NCBI RefSeq assembly: GCF_963662255.1
Contig: NC_085046.1
Location: forward strand, 22,525,620-22,589,619
Reading direction: 5' to 3'
Length of the DNA stretch: 64,000 nt
Origin: Cinclus cinclus
Lineage: Eukaryota; Chordata; Aves; Passeriformes; Cinclidae
Part shown: positions 51,601 to 63,589 of the stretch, one piece after another
Numbering within the stretch: position 1 is the first letter of the stretch
How the letters are laid out: each line of letters opens with the position of its first letter
Position numbers and translations under genes: made by a program
Notes under the pieces: generated by a model
The model's database searches: none
The model's input: the letters and a program-made list of their open reading frames with translations, nothing else
What the model was told of the DNA's origin: nothing

Positions 51601-54183
51601 AGGATAGCAGCTGGAAGGCAAAACAACTATAGAGGCCTGCATTACAGTCACTGTGTGAACAATACTTCAGGAAAATAGGATTCCAATTCTCCCTAAAGCT
51701 TTGGTGAACATGGAACATTCTCTTCCCCAGTGTCTGACTGTACTGTTTTGCATATTGTCAGTTCCTAAAGAAGAGATAGCAGCTTCAGATCTCTGCACTT
51801 CTACTGAAGATCCAGCTTGTGTCATCCATCACTCAAGTGGAGTAACAGCACCAGACTACTGGGAGCTCTGTGCTACAGGAATGAGGAAATGGTTCTGGCA
51901 TGGTCATCATTTTCCTTCCTGGCAGCTGATACACTATGGAAATTTTCATATTGTGGAAATGCTGCCTAAGAAAGGTAAAAGTCATTGGTGTGAATAAGAA
52001 TTAAGTACTGAAGTGTACCATTTTCAATCCTATTTTATAGGAGCTGGGGAAATAATTCGTGCTCCCCATGTATTTCCCCTCTGTCTTCTGAAGTATTCAG
52101 CTACTCAGAAGCAGAGGAATCATTTCCATTTAGCACAGCTTCTATTCTAAAGCTCACATATTAGTTAAAGTTAACACAGATCACTCCATACTGCTGTTTG
52201 CACAGCTGGATATGTCAGATAGAATAAGTTCATCTTTTCTAAGATGAGCTTAAATCCACAGTGTCTTTCTTATTTACACCAACCACAACATAACATTGTT
52301 CCTGTAAAGAAGGTTAGTTTTAGTGAAGCCATGTTCTTAGTGCAACCCTACAGGTGCATAAATTTCAATAAATTGCTTCAGCATACCCTCAGATCTGCAC
52401 ATTGCCTCAGGATTTGTCTGATTTTAAGTAAAGTCATTTACACTTGAATTACGACACCTACAGGTAACGACTCATTAATGGCACCTTATGCTCCTCTGAT
52501 CAAAAGGAATGCACCCTTCCATTACAAAAGAAACCAGTTTACCAGGGTGTGTGGAATTAGGAACATGGGCTTTGCTTACACAGAGAGACAAATTCACATC
52601 CAGAGACTTTTTAAAGGTTTGTTTTTTGCAACAAAAATTAAAATATTGGAAAGTTACTTTCACTGTCAAGAGGATGCCCACCCAATCTTCTTCCCTAGAC
52701 CAGGGTGAGATGGAATGGATGCTGAAGGAGAAAAATGTTGCTGTGCTTTACAGAGCACCATGCAGATACCAAGGGTGGGACTTAGCTTAGGACAGAAATT
52801 ATCAGGTGTGTGCAGGCATCTACATGTCATCTAGAGAACAAGCTCTCACTCTGCTCCATGGAGATTTGGTCAGGACAGTCAACAGCCTCTCAGAAGTGGG
52901 TCAGCTGATGAGCCACTGTAGCAGAAATCTGTACCAAAACCTATGTACCTGGTACCAAGTGGGATGTTCAGTGTACCCCAGGACACCTGTGTGGGGGTAG
53001 CAGACATTACACACCACATTATGATGCTTCATTACAGGTTGTGGCCCAGTCATCTTTATTTTGGAGGACCTTTCGCAAAACTAAACACCTCTAAGTAAGT
53101 AACTTCCTCATAATTTGGGTGCTGTCTATTTTAGAATGGACTGAATCATCCCTCCGGCTGCACTGACTGTTTTGGGTTGATCTCTATCAGCTCTCATGAG
53201 AGCTTAGTGCATGTATCAAATATCATCTAGAGATGTCAAATGTCAATGCTATAGTCAGCAAGCTGAATCCTCTCCTAAGGCACTGTGTGCTGCAGACATG
53301 ACATAACTGTATACTCTTAATTTTCCATTATTCACGGGCAGGTTGCCTGGTTCCCAAAATTCACCTGCTTTACAGGTGAGGCCACACCCAAGCAGCCTCC
53401 ATTTGGAGACAACTGTGGTCCATCAAAGCCTATTACTTTGCTCTCACGCCCATAAGAGGTGAGACTCTACTGCTCTAGAATCTGAGCTACGTGCTTGTTC
53501 ACTGCTCTACCCCAAGAAATAAAGACTCTACAGAACCCAAGAAGATGGATAACATGGTTCAGAGCCAGAAACGGTGGGTCTTATTTCATTTAGGGTGGCT
53601 ACTGGAGAGAAACAGGACCCTACATGGTCATGTATTGGTTGCACTAACTTATCACTGCATTAGAATGTAGTTATTATGCAATGAGGCACCATTTAAACAT
53701 TATGCAAGTCATTTCACCCTAAAAAGTTATTCCAAACCAGAATACTTTTCCTAGCTTATGCAAAAAACCTGTTTACTTAGACTGGCTTGACCTTTAATTC
53801 CACATCTTCCTCTGCTTTCATCTGTGGTCTTCACATTAGTCCTCCCAACCCTTCTACTACTATATGCAACTCTTTTCTGTTTTGATGACACTTTTACTTA
53901 GGCATTTTAATTCTGAATTTCCCAAAATGGGCACACAAACATCCAAGAGGACTGTGTCTACACTGTACGAATCGGGTCATTAATGTTGATTCCTGGCTAT
54001 ATCTCTAAAAACTGGTAATTTTTTAACTTAAGTGGATTTGACATAGATTTTTACCTCAGTGATTGTCCATGAGTATTTCAAAATTAGTTTCCTGCAGGGA
54101 ATATTTTTTAATTAGATAAGTCATTAAATTTAAAAGTTAATCTTACAAAGCTAATAATGAACACACAAGTTCCTTAGGACAAA
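45652..54183. other. Unassigned AT-rich DNA
   Basis: The longest stretch without an assignable element. No gene: the 134-codon minus-strand frame at 48286-48690 has a Cys/Tyr/Asn-rich translation typical of AT-rich chance frames, with no domain or splice context. Small simple tracts (A-rich at about 48805-48825, T-rich at about 50719-50729, TTTG units at about 51565-51576) are present. I see no RNA gene and no repeat family I can name. Confidence 0.5.
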
Positions 54184-54189
54184 AGAAAA

Positions 54190-55005
54190 ATAAGTGCTAG
54201 GAACACAGAAACATGGAATCATTTTGACTGGATCTTATCTGGCCCCATAGCCTTGTGTGAGTCTAAATGGTGTAGCAAGTCATTGGCCATTTGCCCTTGG
54301 GTTGTGGGGACTTCATTCTGCTTCCTGTCCCTGTCTTCCAGCTCAGGGGACTGGGTACTCAGGGAACAACTCTTCTTATCATAAATTACTGAGGCAAAGA
54401 AGGCATTAAGTGCTTCAGCCTCTTCCCCATCCTTTGTCACTATGTTTCCCCGCACATCCAATAAAGGATGGGGATTCTCCTTGGCCCACCTTTGGTTGCT
54501 GATATATTGGTACAAACATTTTTACTGACTTTTATAGCAATAGCCAAATTAAATCCCAGCTGGGTTTTGGCCCCTCTAATTTTCTCCCCGCATTACCTCA
54601 TGACATCCTTGTAGTCCTTCTGAGTTTTTCTGCTCCTTCTTCCAGAGGCCATAGACTCTCCTTTTTTCCTGATTTCCAGCCAAACTGTCTGTTCGGGAAG
54701 GTTGGTCTTCTTTCCTGCCAGCTTGTCTCTAGGCACATGGGGACAGCCTGCTCCTGTGCCTTTAGGATTCCTTTCTTGAAGAATGTCCAGCCTTCCTGAA
54801 CTCCTTTGCCCTTCAGGGCTGTCTCCCAAGGGACTCTGTCAACCAGGCTCCTACACAGCCCAAGTCCGCCCTCCAGAAGTCTAAGGCAGCAGTTTTCTGA
54901 CCCTCTTCTCACTTCTCCAAGAATCAAAACCTCTACCATTTCATGATCTTGCCCAAAATGGCCTCCAAACATCACATAACCCAGAAGTTCTCTGTTCACA
55001 AAACA
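54190..55005 (-). mobile_element. CR1 LINE fragment, ORF2 linker region, frameshifted and internally deleted
   Basis: Read leftward from about 55000 the minus strand encodes MNRELLGYVMFGGHFG, then EGGLGLCRSLVDRVPWETAL and KGKGVQEGWTFFKKGILK, then AQEQAVPMC: the C-terminal part of the CR1 endonuclease and the linker. After a frameshift near 54640 it continues with YISNQRWAKENPHPLLD, GNIVTKDGEEAEALNAFFAS and LLHHLDSHKAMGPDKI, the segment just before the RT domain. The RT itself is absent. The sequence then changes, near 54232, to what looks like the extreme CR1 3' end (plus-strand ACAGAAACATGGAATCATT). A premature stop and frame changes make it inactive. Confidence 0.88.
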
Positions 55006-56649
55006 CAGGTTGAGAACAGCAGCATGTCACAGCAGAATTGGTGGCAGTCTCTGTATCCTAAGGATGTAGGTTTTTCATAGTTAATTTAGAAACTGGCCTT
55101 CTTCAAACTTCAGTCTAAAGCATTTGCATAGCCAGGATGAGCAGACTAGATAGGTGGATAAGTAGATATTTTTAAAGTGGAAGAAAGAAAATTTCTTGCA
55201 GTGACCTTTTGAAGCATTTCATGTTCAGATTTGATTCATAATCAGGAACAATAATTAACTATTCTCATTCTCTTTATCCCATTATTTAAAGGGAAACATA
55301 TCAAATGCCAAGTCATTGCAACTGTGCCAAAAGGTAATTTTATATTCCTTGTTAAGTGAGCCAGAATAATAATTTCTCTATTCTTTCCAAATTAAATTTG
55401 ATGACAGAGCATGAATCAATGAACAAATCAATACATGACCATCTTCATTAACAGTTTAAGAGAAACTTCTGGCAGTCCTTACGTAAAAAATCCCCTCTAC
55501 CTGGCAAAAAGTTAAAAAGCAAACTTAACTTGTTTGTGAACCATTAATTTGAAAAAGTCTCTGGGTGTCTCAAAGGAAACTTGAGTTCAAGTCCAATAGT
55601 GTATGGTCAGCAGAGATGGGTAACTGAGAGGGGACAGAAAATGGAGCTTCCAGAACAATGGAAATAAATTGTTAGCCACCTACTGAGGCCTGTGAAGCTG
55701 GCAAGAGCTAGGAGAGATCAAAAAACATGCAATGAAGTGAGATGCTTCTGTGCTTGAATATATAAAGTGATGCCTACTGAAATACTATTTTATGGTTTTA
55801 AGGAAAGAGGCAAAAATGTATCAGAGATACTGAGTACTTAACTATATTTTAGCATATCTGTCAGAGTCTTGCCTAAAACATGAAATCAAATTGGTTGGTG
55901 AAGCAGGACTGATAAGTGCAGGTGAAGTGTCTGAATGCTGAATAATGTCTGCAAGTGACATTACAGCTCAGTACTTACTGGGGCAACAGCCCAGGAACTG
56001 TTGTATCAATAAACACAGTTGGCAGCGAAGCAGAAGGATGAGGACAAAGAATAATACAGTTTCAGAGATTCAAATCTGGGTAGAAAATAATAAATTAATT
56101 CAACAGAAACCATTTCTAAAAGAATGAAGGCCCTGAAAGGTCATTTTAACTGATAATATCCCCAGTACAGAGACCTCAGTTCCATAAGTGGTTATATCAA
56201 GTGGAGAAAAATGCAGTCTTAATCCTGAATTGAAGTTAACTGTGGCAGTAAAAATACTATCAGTGGCAGCAACCTTGATTCAGGAGGAGAGATGATGTTG
56301 AAGGATAATGAAAATGCCAGACTGGTCATGTCATGAGTAGAAAATCCATAAATGTGTGATCTGAGTAGTGTTCATCTGAAGGAAGAAACTGGGGCAAACT
56401 TGAGCAAACATAATTAGGGAGTAATTAAACCCTACCTATAAGATAAACAGATAAAAGTGTTGTAATAAAAACCTCACTACTTTACATTTCCTCTTTTAGA
56501 AGAAACAAGACAATATATAATATCAATTTTAATGCTTTTACTTCACTGGCTGTTAAGAAGTGCTCAAGCAGCCAGGTGAAAATTACCACCAGGTGAAAGA
56601 CAGGGGAGCTGGCAGAGAGCTCCCCAAGCCCTGGGGCACGCTGCTGGGG
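55006..56649. other. Unassigned DNA
   Basis: No gene or named repeat between the CR1 copy and the small minisatellite. AT-rich, with only short open frames. Confidence 0.5.
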
Positions 56650-56700
56650 GAGGTAGGAGGGAGAGGTGTGGAGGTAGGAGGGAGAGGTGTGGAGGAGAGG
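56650..56700. repeat. 21-bp G-rich minisatellite, two and a half units
   Basis: The unit GAGGTAGGAGGGAGAGGTGTG occurs twice without mismatch (56650-56670 and 56671-56691), followed by a partial third copy. Perfect identity suggests a recent duplication. It causes the Gly/Arg/Val-rich repeat in a plus-strand 88-codon frame, which is therefore not evidence for a protein. Confidence 0.9.
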
Positions 56701-57335
56701 TATCACCAGCCTCTTCTTTGCTGTGAGCCATTCAGGAGGGTGCAGGTTGGAGCAAGTCTTGCTTTCTGGCTTGCACACCTCAGGTCCTGCACAGTGGGAA
56801 TCTTGGTCAGGCAAGTCAGGGGCTGAGTGCCAGGGCAGACTGCTCATGATAGAGCCATCTACTTTATGGTTTTGGAATTATCTAAAGACAGCTGGCAAGG
56901 GAATGCTCCTAAATCCTCATCGTGCTAATTAGCTCTTTCTAACAGGGCAATCCCCATTTATAAAATGTGGTTTCCCTAATAGCCCACTGAATAATCTGTG
57001 AAAAAAAAATAAAAAAATACATCCCTCTCATGCTTGGGATTCATGCATCAAAGTAAAAGGCAAGATTTGATGAAGTCAACCTGCACAGCATAATGAATAC
57101 ACCACTGCATCAGCAAGGTTTCCTCCAGGAGATAACTATGGTCAGAAGATCATTATAGCAGTTGCTGTTAATAAGAGGGAAGAAGAATGATTCACAAACA
57201 AGTCCTGTAAGCTGCCTACAGGAGCACCACAGGGAGGAGTCCTGTTACTCATTATGCTGTGTGTGAGCTCCAATGAGGCCAGAAGCACAGCAGAGCAATG
57301 GTCATGATGTCCTGGGTGGCCAAAGGTTTCTTACA
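56701..57335. other. Unassigned DNA
   Basis: No gene. An A-rich tract with isolated T lies at 57001-57017. Nothing else recognisable. Confidence 0.5.
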
Positions 57336-57960
57336 TTGTTTTCACATTCATTGCGCACTTGAAATTTTCTCGGGAAAGAAAGGAAGTTTTTGGGCCTGCC
57401 TGTAAGAGGCTTACTCCCCATATAAATGATATGACTTGCACTTCAATTACATATAAATGTGTATATACATCTTCACCACCCCACGGAACACAGGAGAAAG
57501 TATCCATTTTCAGCACTTTTCCAGCGTATCATTCAGAAGAGCAGTGGGAAGAATACATAGGCTTATACCATGGTTGTTCCCTATTCCTTTTATTTGTATT
57601 TAATTTTGCAGGGACAAGGTTCATTTTGTAGACAGTCCCAAAAAGGAAAATTCTTTTATTCCGCATTTTGTTATTATAAACGCATGTGGAGTATGTTGTA
57701 TGGTTTTTCAGGCTGTATGGAATAAAGCAAAAAGGAGTTTTCAATCTTTTAATGCTCCATGCTTGAGGAAGAGGAATAAGAAAATGGTCCATGGAGACCC
57801 TATATTATTATTTGAGGGATTTTTATTTTTCAGGCCTGGTCAGGTTTCATGACTGGCACATTTCCGAGAATGCACCTCTCATGCATGAGGTTTATAATGA
57901 TTTCTCCTTACGCTATTTATCTCACTTTTCCAGTTGCAGTGCATTTATCCTCACACAGAC
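57336..57960. other. Possible conserved non-coding element
   Basis: Unique AT-rich sequence with more CpGs than neighbouring DNA and clustered factor-like words: a perfect STAT-type TTCCGAGAA (57862-57870), a perfect 12-base palindrome CTCATGCATGAG (57878-57889), and AATTACATATAAATG and TATAATGATT words. No coherent open frame. Its appearance resembles vertebrate developmental enhancers, but no conservation data are available here. Confidence 0.22.
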
Positions 57961-58895
57961 AGAAGCATGACAGGAGACGAGAGGAGACATCAAAGAGATT
58001 TTGCCAAACAGAGGAATATGGATTTCCCACTCCCCTCCCTGAAGGATATTTTCAAGAAGATGCAAGGTTTTGCAATGCACAAATATATTAGCTGTGCAAA
58101 GCAAACAGGAAAAGCGGTAACATTTGCTGAGGTTCTACTGACGTACGTTGGACTGTGTGTAGAGGAAAAAAAGGATCTGGGGCCTGGCAGTTTGCCCTTA
58201 GAGGTTACAGGGTCCACTGTGCTTCCCCAGTAACTTTTCTTCCATCTACTGCAATCCAGAAAATAATTTGCTCTCAGTCCAAAAGGAAAAATACAAAACA
58301 GCCAATTCCCATCTGATTTTTGCAGTATCTAGACTTGCTGGATCACTTGTTCCCTCCATTTCCTTTCAGCTATGTAGCACAGCAGTTACTTTCAGCATCT
58401 CTCTGCTGGAACACTGTCAGGGTAAATAATGAATATATTTCTCAGCAATCCCAACTCCTTTATTTAAATATTCACACCACAGATTTTTCAACAAAACATT
58501 GGGGAGGGTTTTTATATAAGAACATATTAATTCTGAGCTGGGATACAGGACTTAACAAAAGTCATTGCACAATGTTGTGGCAGGGAAAGACAGCTGAACA
58601 CAGTCTACTAAACAGTAAAATGTTGGAACTTACAAGCTTTTGTCCAAGTCAGAAAAACACAGAAATTTTTCCACTTGAAATGCACCTTTAATAACAGGTA
58701 TCATTTTAAATGGGAAATAGAGAAGACAATATTTTATATCAAAAAAAGGGATAAGAATGTATTTTCAAATGTATTTTCAAAGGTACCAAAGGATTTAGGG
58801 GCTCAAATCTTATGGAATGGCCTAAGTAGATTCTGTAAGCTCCATTGCAAATCACAGCTGTAATGTCCATAAAAGATGGCCAATTTTGCAGCCAA
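57961..58895. other. Unassigned DNA
   Basis: No gene recognised. Plus-strand frames of 99 and 123 codons (57934-58233 and 58320-58691) have no domain, signal peptide or consistent splice sites. A duplicated GTATTTTCAAA word lies at about 58758-58781. Confidence 0.45.
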
Positions 58896-59012
58896 GGCAG
58901 TAGACTCAGTAGACTTGGGACTCATGCCTGGCTCTGTCCTCTGCCTAAATCTGCAAGCCATTTGCCTTTTCTGTGCCTCAGTTTCTCTTTCTGTGTAGCA
59001 GTACTGAAGATG
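58896..59012 (+). mobile_element. MIR-like ancient SINE
   Basis: The order of words is GGCAGTAGACTCAGTAGACT, GGGACTCATGCCTGGCTCTG, CTGCAAGCCATTTGCCTTTT and CTGTGCCTCAGTTTCTCTTT. This follows the MIR/CORE-SINE order: a degenerate tRNA-derived head, a 'GGGAGTC...CCGGCTCTG' part, then 'GCAAGTCACTT...CTGTGCCTCAGTTTCCCCATCTG'. The copy is diverged and lacks a clear tail. Such elements are present in birds and reptiles as well as mammals. Confidence 0.62.
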
Positions 59013-61235
59013 AACAGAGAAATTCTCAGGATGCAGTTGCTGTAATGTGGGGGGACACACATAATTTAATTCACAGTCATTTTTGATAACTAGAAGTAAG
59101 AAGTAGGATTGAAGACAGACTTATTATATATGCATAGAAGAGTATTCATCATGTTAATTACTCAGAAGAAAAAGAAATAAAGCAGTACTTACTGCTTCCC
59201 GGTTAAAAATATGTCACAGTAAAGATTTCTTCAGAATATTAAATAAGGCAAGTCTGTCCCCCTAAACAGGAAAATCTTAGTCGTTGTGATGAAATAGCTT
59301 CACTCTATGAAGTAACATCTAACCTCATTTTAAAAAGTTAGGTATGGTATACAGACAAAATGGGAATGTGCATGATGTCAAACATTATTACCACAGTGTG
59401 AGACTGGTCACAGAAGCAATGCCTGGCTGCTTTGTATCATTGTCAGCAGGGATGGGCAAGCTCAGCAGAACAATAAAGTAACAGAAATTGGAGCTATACT
59501 CATCTGTAGACTAAGCTAAACATGAACTGGGACTTCACGTCTCTTAGTTTTGCTGTAATGCCAAGCTTTGGGCTTCAAAACCATAAAAGATGCAGATTTG
59601 CCTGATAGTGGGTGCATCAGGTGGGAGTGGGGATGACTCAGCCCAGCTGCCTCCTGGGTCTCCCAGTGAACACATGCTGAGGAACCAGCTCTGGGGCCCT
59701 CCAGACAAGACAGCACCATCACTCACCTACCCTTTTTGCTAACCCAAACCTAATCACTGAGAGAAGATCTTGTCTGTCCTCTTACCTGCAACCCTCCAGG
59801 GAAGCAAGTCCTGGTGTGGACATGCATTGAGAGAGAGACTTTCTGAACCTACATGCTATTCATGAAGGAAAGGCAAAAAGGTTTCCTTCCTTTCACCCTT
59901 GTTAGTCCTGGCTGCTAATACATGTTGGTGCTCTGGTTCTGTTCAGGCAGACCTCAGGCTCTGCCCTCAGGGCTGTTTGGCAGCAGGACTGAGAGAAGGC
60001 AGTGCATCTGTGATTTGGGGGTCATCACTTGCCACAATGCCACTGAGGCTGTAGCTCTCCTGGTGCCTTCAGTAGATCTCTAATTGGATTCGTCAGAGGA
60101 AAATATGTAGAAATCACTTCAAGGGAAATGCTGAAGAAAAGTAGCCCACAGGAGCAATCCCTTTAAGCCAATCCAAAACCAGAAAGATTTTGCAACCACT
60201 CAAGATATCCTGGTTTCTCTGCTCCATTAGTCCCCTTTCCTTGGGTCAGCTACATCTCAACACAGTGGTAATTTCACCTAAAATTTCTATTGATATATTC
60301 AACACACAGCTCATACATGTTTTCATTTTATTTCAGTGTTCTGGGCTACACTGGGGACATCTCTGATTACTCACTTCTAGTTTAGTTCCTCATTTGGATT
60401 CAGAGAGGAAAGGGGTTCAAACTAGAAACCTGAATCTTCAGGGAGAATGCAGACTTGGGACTTGAATCGCCTTCTTAAGTAAATAATCCTGCAACCTCTG
60501 ACCTTCCTCCAAAGGAGACATGGGGATCACCGTGGTCATAGTTTACTGTCAGCTACCTGCCCTGGTAGTTCCTTTTTGCCTCAATACCATGGTCCCAAAC
60601 TTCCAGCTTAGCTGAAACATAAGCAAAAGGGAAATCATGCCAGTTTTCTCTGTCCATGTTAACCAGGATTTTAAACACCTTTGTTTCTGTAAGGGATTTA
60701 AGCCATTCCTCCAGATCCCTCTTGAAGTGCAGTATGTTAAATATCAAAGGCACATTAGGTTTTCTTCCTGTCTCTGGTGTCCAAACAGGATGAATCTGCA
60801 TAAAAAGATGTCCACAAATGAGAAAATAGGACCAGGTCCACTGGTACCATTAGCTTATGCATGAGAGAGCTGAGCAGGCAGTTTATCTGCTGTTCCCTTG
60901 TATTTAGGCAAGCTCTAACTTTTGGCATTTGTCCCAGAATAGATGAAAACATTTTGGGTATTAACAAGGTATAGCTGGAGTTGACAGCACAAGAACTGCA
61001 AGAAACACCCTATATTCCCTGGATGTTTTTCCATCTCAGCTGGAGCATGCACACCTATGTCTCACCCCTTTACTCCACTAAAGTGGTTCAAATTGGAATG
61101 GAGAAGGAAAAAAAGGCAAAACACAACAAAAAAATAATACAAAACCATAGCCTGTAGATAAACAGTTATTAGGATTACCAAAACAAAGCACTTGAAGGTA
61201 GTGTGTAGCTTTGAAGGTGATCAGTTCTCTGGACA
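59013..61235. other. Unassigned DNA
   Basis: No gene established. The 82-codon minus-strand frame at 60553-60801 has a protein-like amino-acid mix (RDLEEWLKSL, DRENWHDFPFAYVS) but I cannot match it to any family. There are no splice or promoter signs. The rest is featureless apart from an A-rich patch near 61108-61145. Confidence 0.45.
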
Positions 61236-61240
61236 ATCCA

Positions 61241-62069
61241 GATGTTTCTTAGAACTTGCTAAGAAATAGGTACCAGTGGTTTTGAGTCTCCTGGCAAACC
61301 AGTACAACCATTACAGACTCCATCAACTGGGCTACAGCTCTTTCACCTGCACTGCCACAACCAGAGCCATTCATTCATCCAGCCACAGTTGTCAGATCTT
61401 CAGCAGCAGGACACACCTCTCTGGAGCTCCTGTGAATGTCCAGTTGCATGTCCTACTCATTTGTGAGCACATTTCTGGCTCTGTGTGGACGTCTGCACTA
61501 TTCAGAGCATGAAGCACATGAACTCCAGCTGGTCATCCTGATGCTGTTTGGGTTTTGCTGGTTTGTTTTCTTCAACATGTTCTCTGTATTGTTCACACAT
61601 CTATTTGTAACTCTGTCACCCATTCTATTAGTAGCTGGTTTTCCCAGTGCTTTCCCATGGTCTTTCCTTTAGCAGAAAGACAAAACAAATTCCAGAGCTC
61701 CAAGTCCCAGGGGGTACAAGGCCCCAGTGCTATCTTGGTTCTTCCTGGGAACCAAGGCATAGAACCCCTCTTTGAGATACATTCTCATGGACAAAGTACA
61801 ACTGGTGCTGAAGGGGGGCTCCAGAGAAGGTGCTTTGAGCTGGCGGTTGAATTGTATCACCACTTGTTCTCCTTATTGGTGCTTGTTATCAATTATGCCA
61901 ATTTCTTAAAACCTATAAAAATGTACTCACTCCTGGGGAGGGGAGGTGGGCTTTTGTGGACATCTTTCCGTAACTGCCTCTGAAGGCCTTCAAATAAAGA
62001 TCCCCTTTTATATTACCCCCTTACTAAAATTATCTTGAGTTTCATTTCCAAGTTGAGCAAAAGGCAACA
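61241..62069 (+). mobile_element. Candidate solo LTR of an endogenous retrovirus
   Basis: Towards the right end there is an ordered set of LTR-type signals: ATTGG (inverted CCAAT) near 61875, a perfect TATAAAA at 61914-61920, and AATAAA at 61993-61998, about 75 bases further on. A T-rich region follows, ending in AAAAGGCAACA. The 8-base word ACAATCCA occurs at 61233-61240 and again at 62067-62074, flanking the interval; the part ATCCA directly after the terminal CA could be a 5-base target-site duplication. TG (61243) lies two bases after the left copy. No gag, pol or env coding is seen. The 142-codon frame at 61555-61983 lies inside and has no recognisable domain. Confidence 0.38.
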
Positions 62070-62074
62070 ATCCA

Positions 62075-63589
62075 TACCTCCACAGACCTCATACATGTAC
62101 ATGGAGATAGGATTTTGTCTGACATATGGAATCATAACTCTGCCTTTGATACTCAGGCTTCCATTTGGAAACCCTGTGCCCAAATAATTTATAAGTAACT
62201 GGCAGAAATAGATTGATATAAAACATGAGAGTAAAATAAATTATAATGTCAAGTTAATAAAAATGCAGATGTGCTCATGCCTGGCAGGAAAGGGTCACGG
62301 GGAGAGCCCATAAGATGGAGAGGTCCTTTGTGGGTATGTTTGGAAGTCTGAAGCACCTCAGAGCATCCTGGCAGACTCCACTGAGGAACTCCAGCAGTGG
62401 GAACACATTTTTACCTCTCCTGCCCCCTTTATAAAAAAAACCATTAATCTCCTCTATGTATTTATGGCAGCCTTTACTAGCTGCATTGAAACAGCTCACC
62501 TTGAGATTTGGTTCAAACACAGCAAGTCCCCTGAGTTTTTTCCCCAACTGTTAAGAAAGAAGAAAATTATTTGAACACTCACTTCAGGAAAGCTGCAGAC
62601 AAAGGTATTACCTCTTCCCAGATGTGGATTCTGCCTGACTTTGAAGTGAATCTATTGAGCCATCCTTGAGACCATTCTGTATGTTCTGTCATTATGTTAA
62701 ACTGTTAATTGTCCTACTTTCCCACATAATGTGCATTAGAGTCATTAAGACACACTGCTGTGGCAGGTTTTTCTCTCTAGTTATCCAGACTACTGTAAAA
62801 ATATATGTATTATCTGAGTCTCTGAGGTCTTGAGTATTTTCACCTGTCCTGTGGAAACTTGCCATTTATTCTAATGGAGGCAGAAATCAGGCTCAAGATG
62901 TTCTCCTGGCATGAAGAAAGACTCACATGTGAAAAGCATAAAATAATAATGGATGCACAAATACTTTAATACTTGAATTTTAAGGGAACATAGCCACTTT
63001 TCTGGGAAGATGTAGCTGCACTTTAAAGTATTATAGTGTGCTTTAGCTGACCAACTCCATACTGACAAGCTCAATCATGTCTGGAATAAACAAGAGCATT
63101 CTTTCAATGGTTAAAATATTTAATATAAATGTTTGGGTTAGTTTATTTTCTCTGGAATAGTAGAACTTTTCCAAAACACTCTGTTGCTCCAGTTCTGTTC
63201 ATGCCCTCCCAGTTTTAATACAGCACAGTCCACTAACAGAGATACTGAATACCAGTGACAGGGATTTCAGGGATACTGAAATAAGTCTTCTGTGCCTTCC
63301 TCAGCTGAGATTAGAATCTACACCTAAATTTATAGCTCAACATTAGCTCAATATTCAAGTATTGCTTTCATTTTTTAACTAGAAGGTCTGTTATGTCCCC
63401 ACAATTCTCCTGGCTGGTTCACAACTAGAAACATACATAAGAGGTCAGAAAATTTATTTCACTGCTTCAACAAGAAATTAATATAATTGATTAGCCACAG
63501 TATCTCAAGGCTTAGATCCATGCTTTGCAGAAGAAATTCATAATATCCTGAAAGTTGAAATCCTGAAATATCATTTCACTGCAGTGAAT
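62075..63589. other. Unassigned DNA
   Basis: No gene or named repeat is recognised. A 90-codon minus-strand frame at 62275-62547 has no identifiable domain. Confidence 0.5.

Noticed and set aside
60411..60445. GGTTCAAACTAG, similar to a tRNA B box
   Set aside because: No A box at the right distance, no cloverleaf and no terminator run.
60553..60801. 82-codon minus-strand frame with protein-like composition
   Set aside because: No recognisable domain, no splice or promoter context, and other frames overlap it. Could be tested by protein search; not supported here.
61555..61983. Longest open frame in the window, 142 codons
   Set aside because: It crosses the TATA box and runs almost to the polyadenylation signal of the candidate LTR, and its translation has no recognisable domain.
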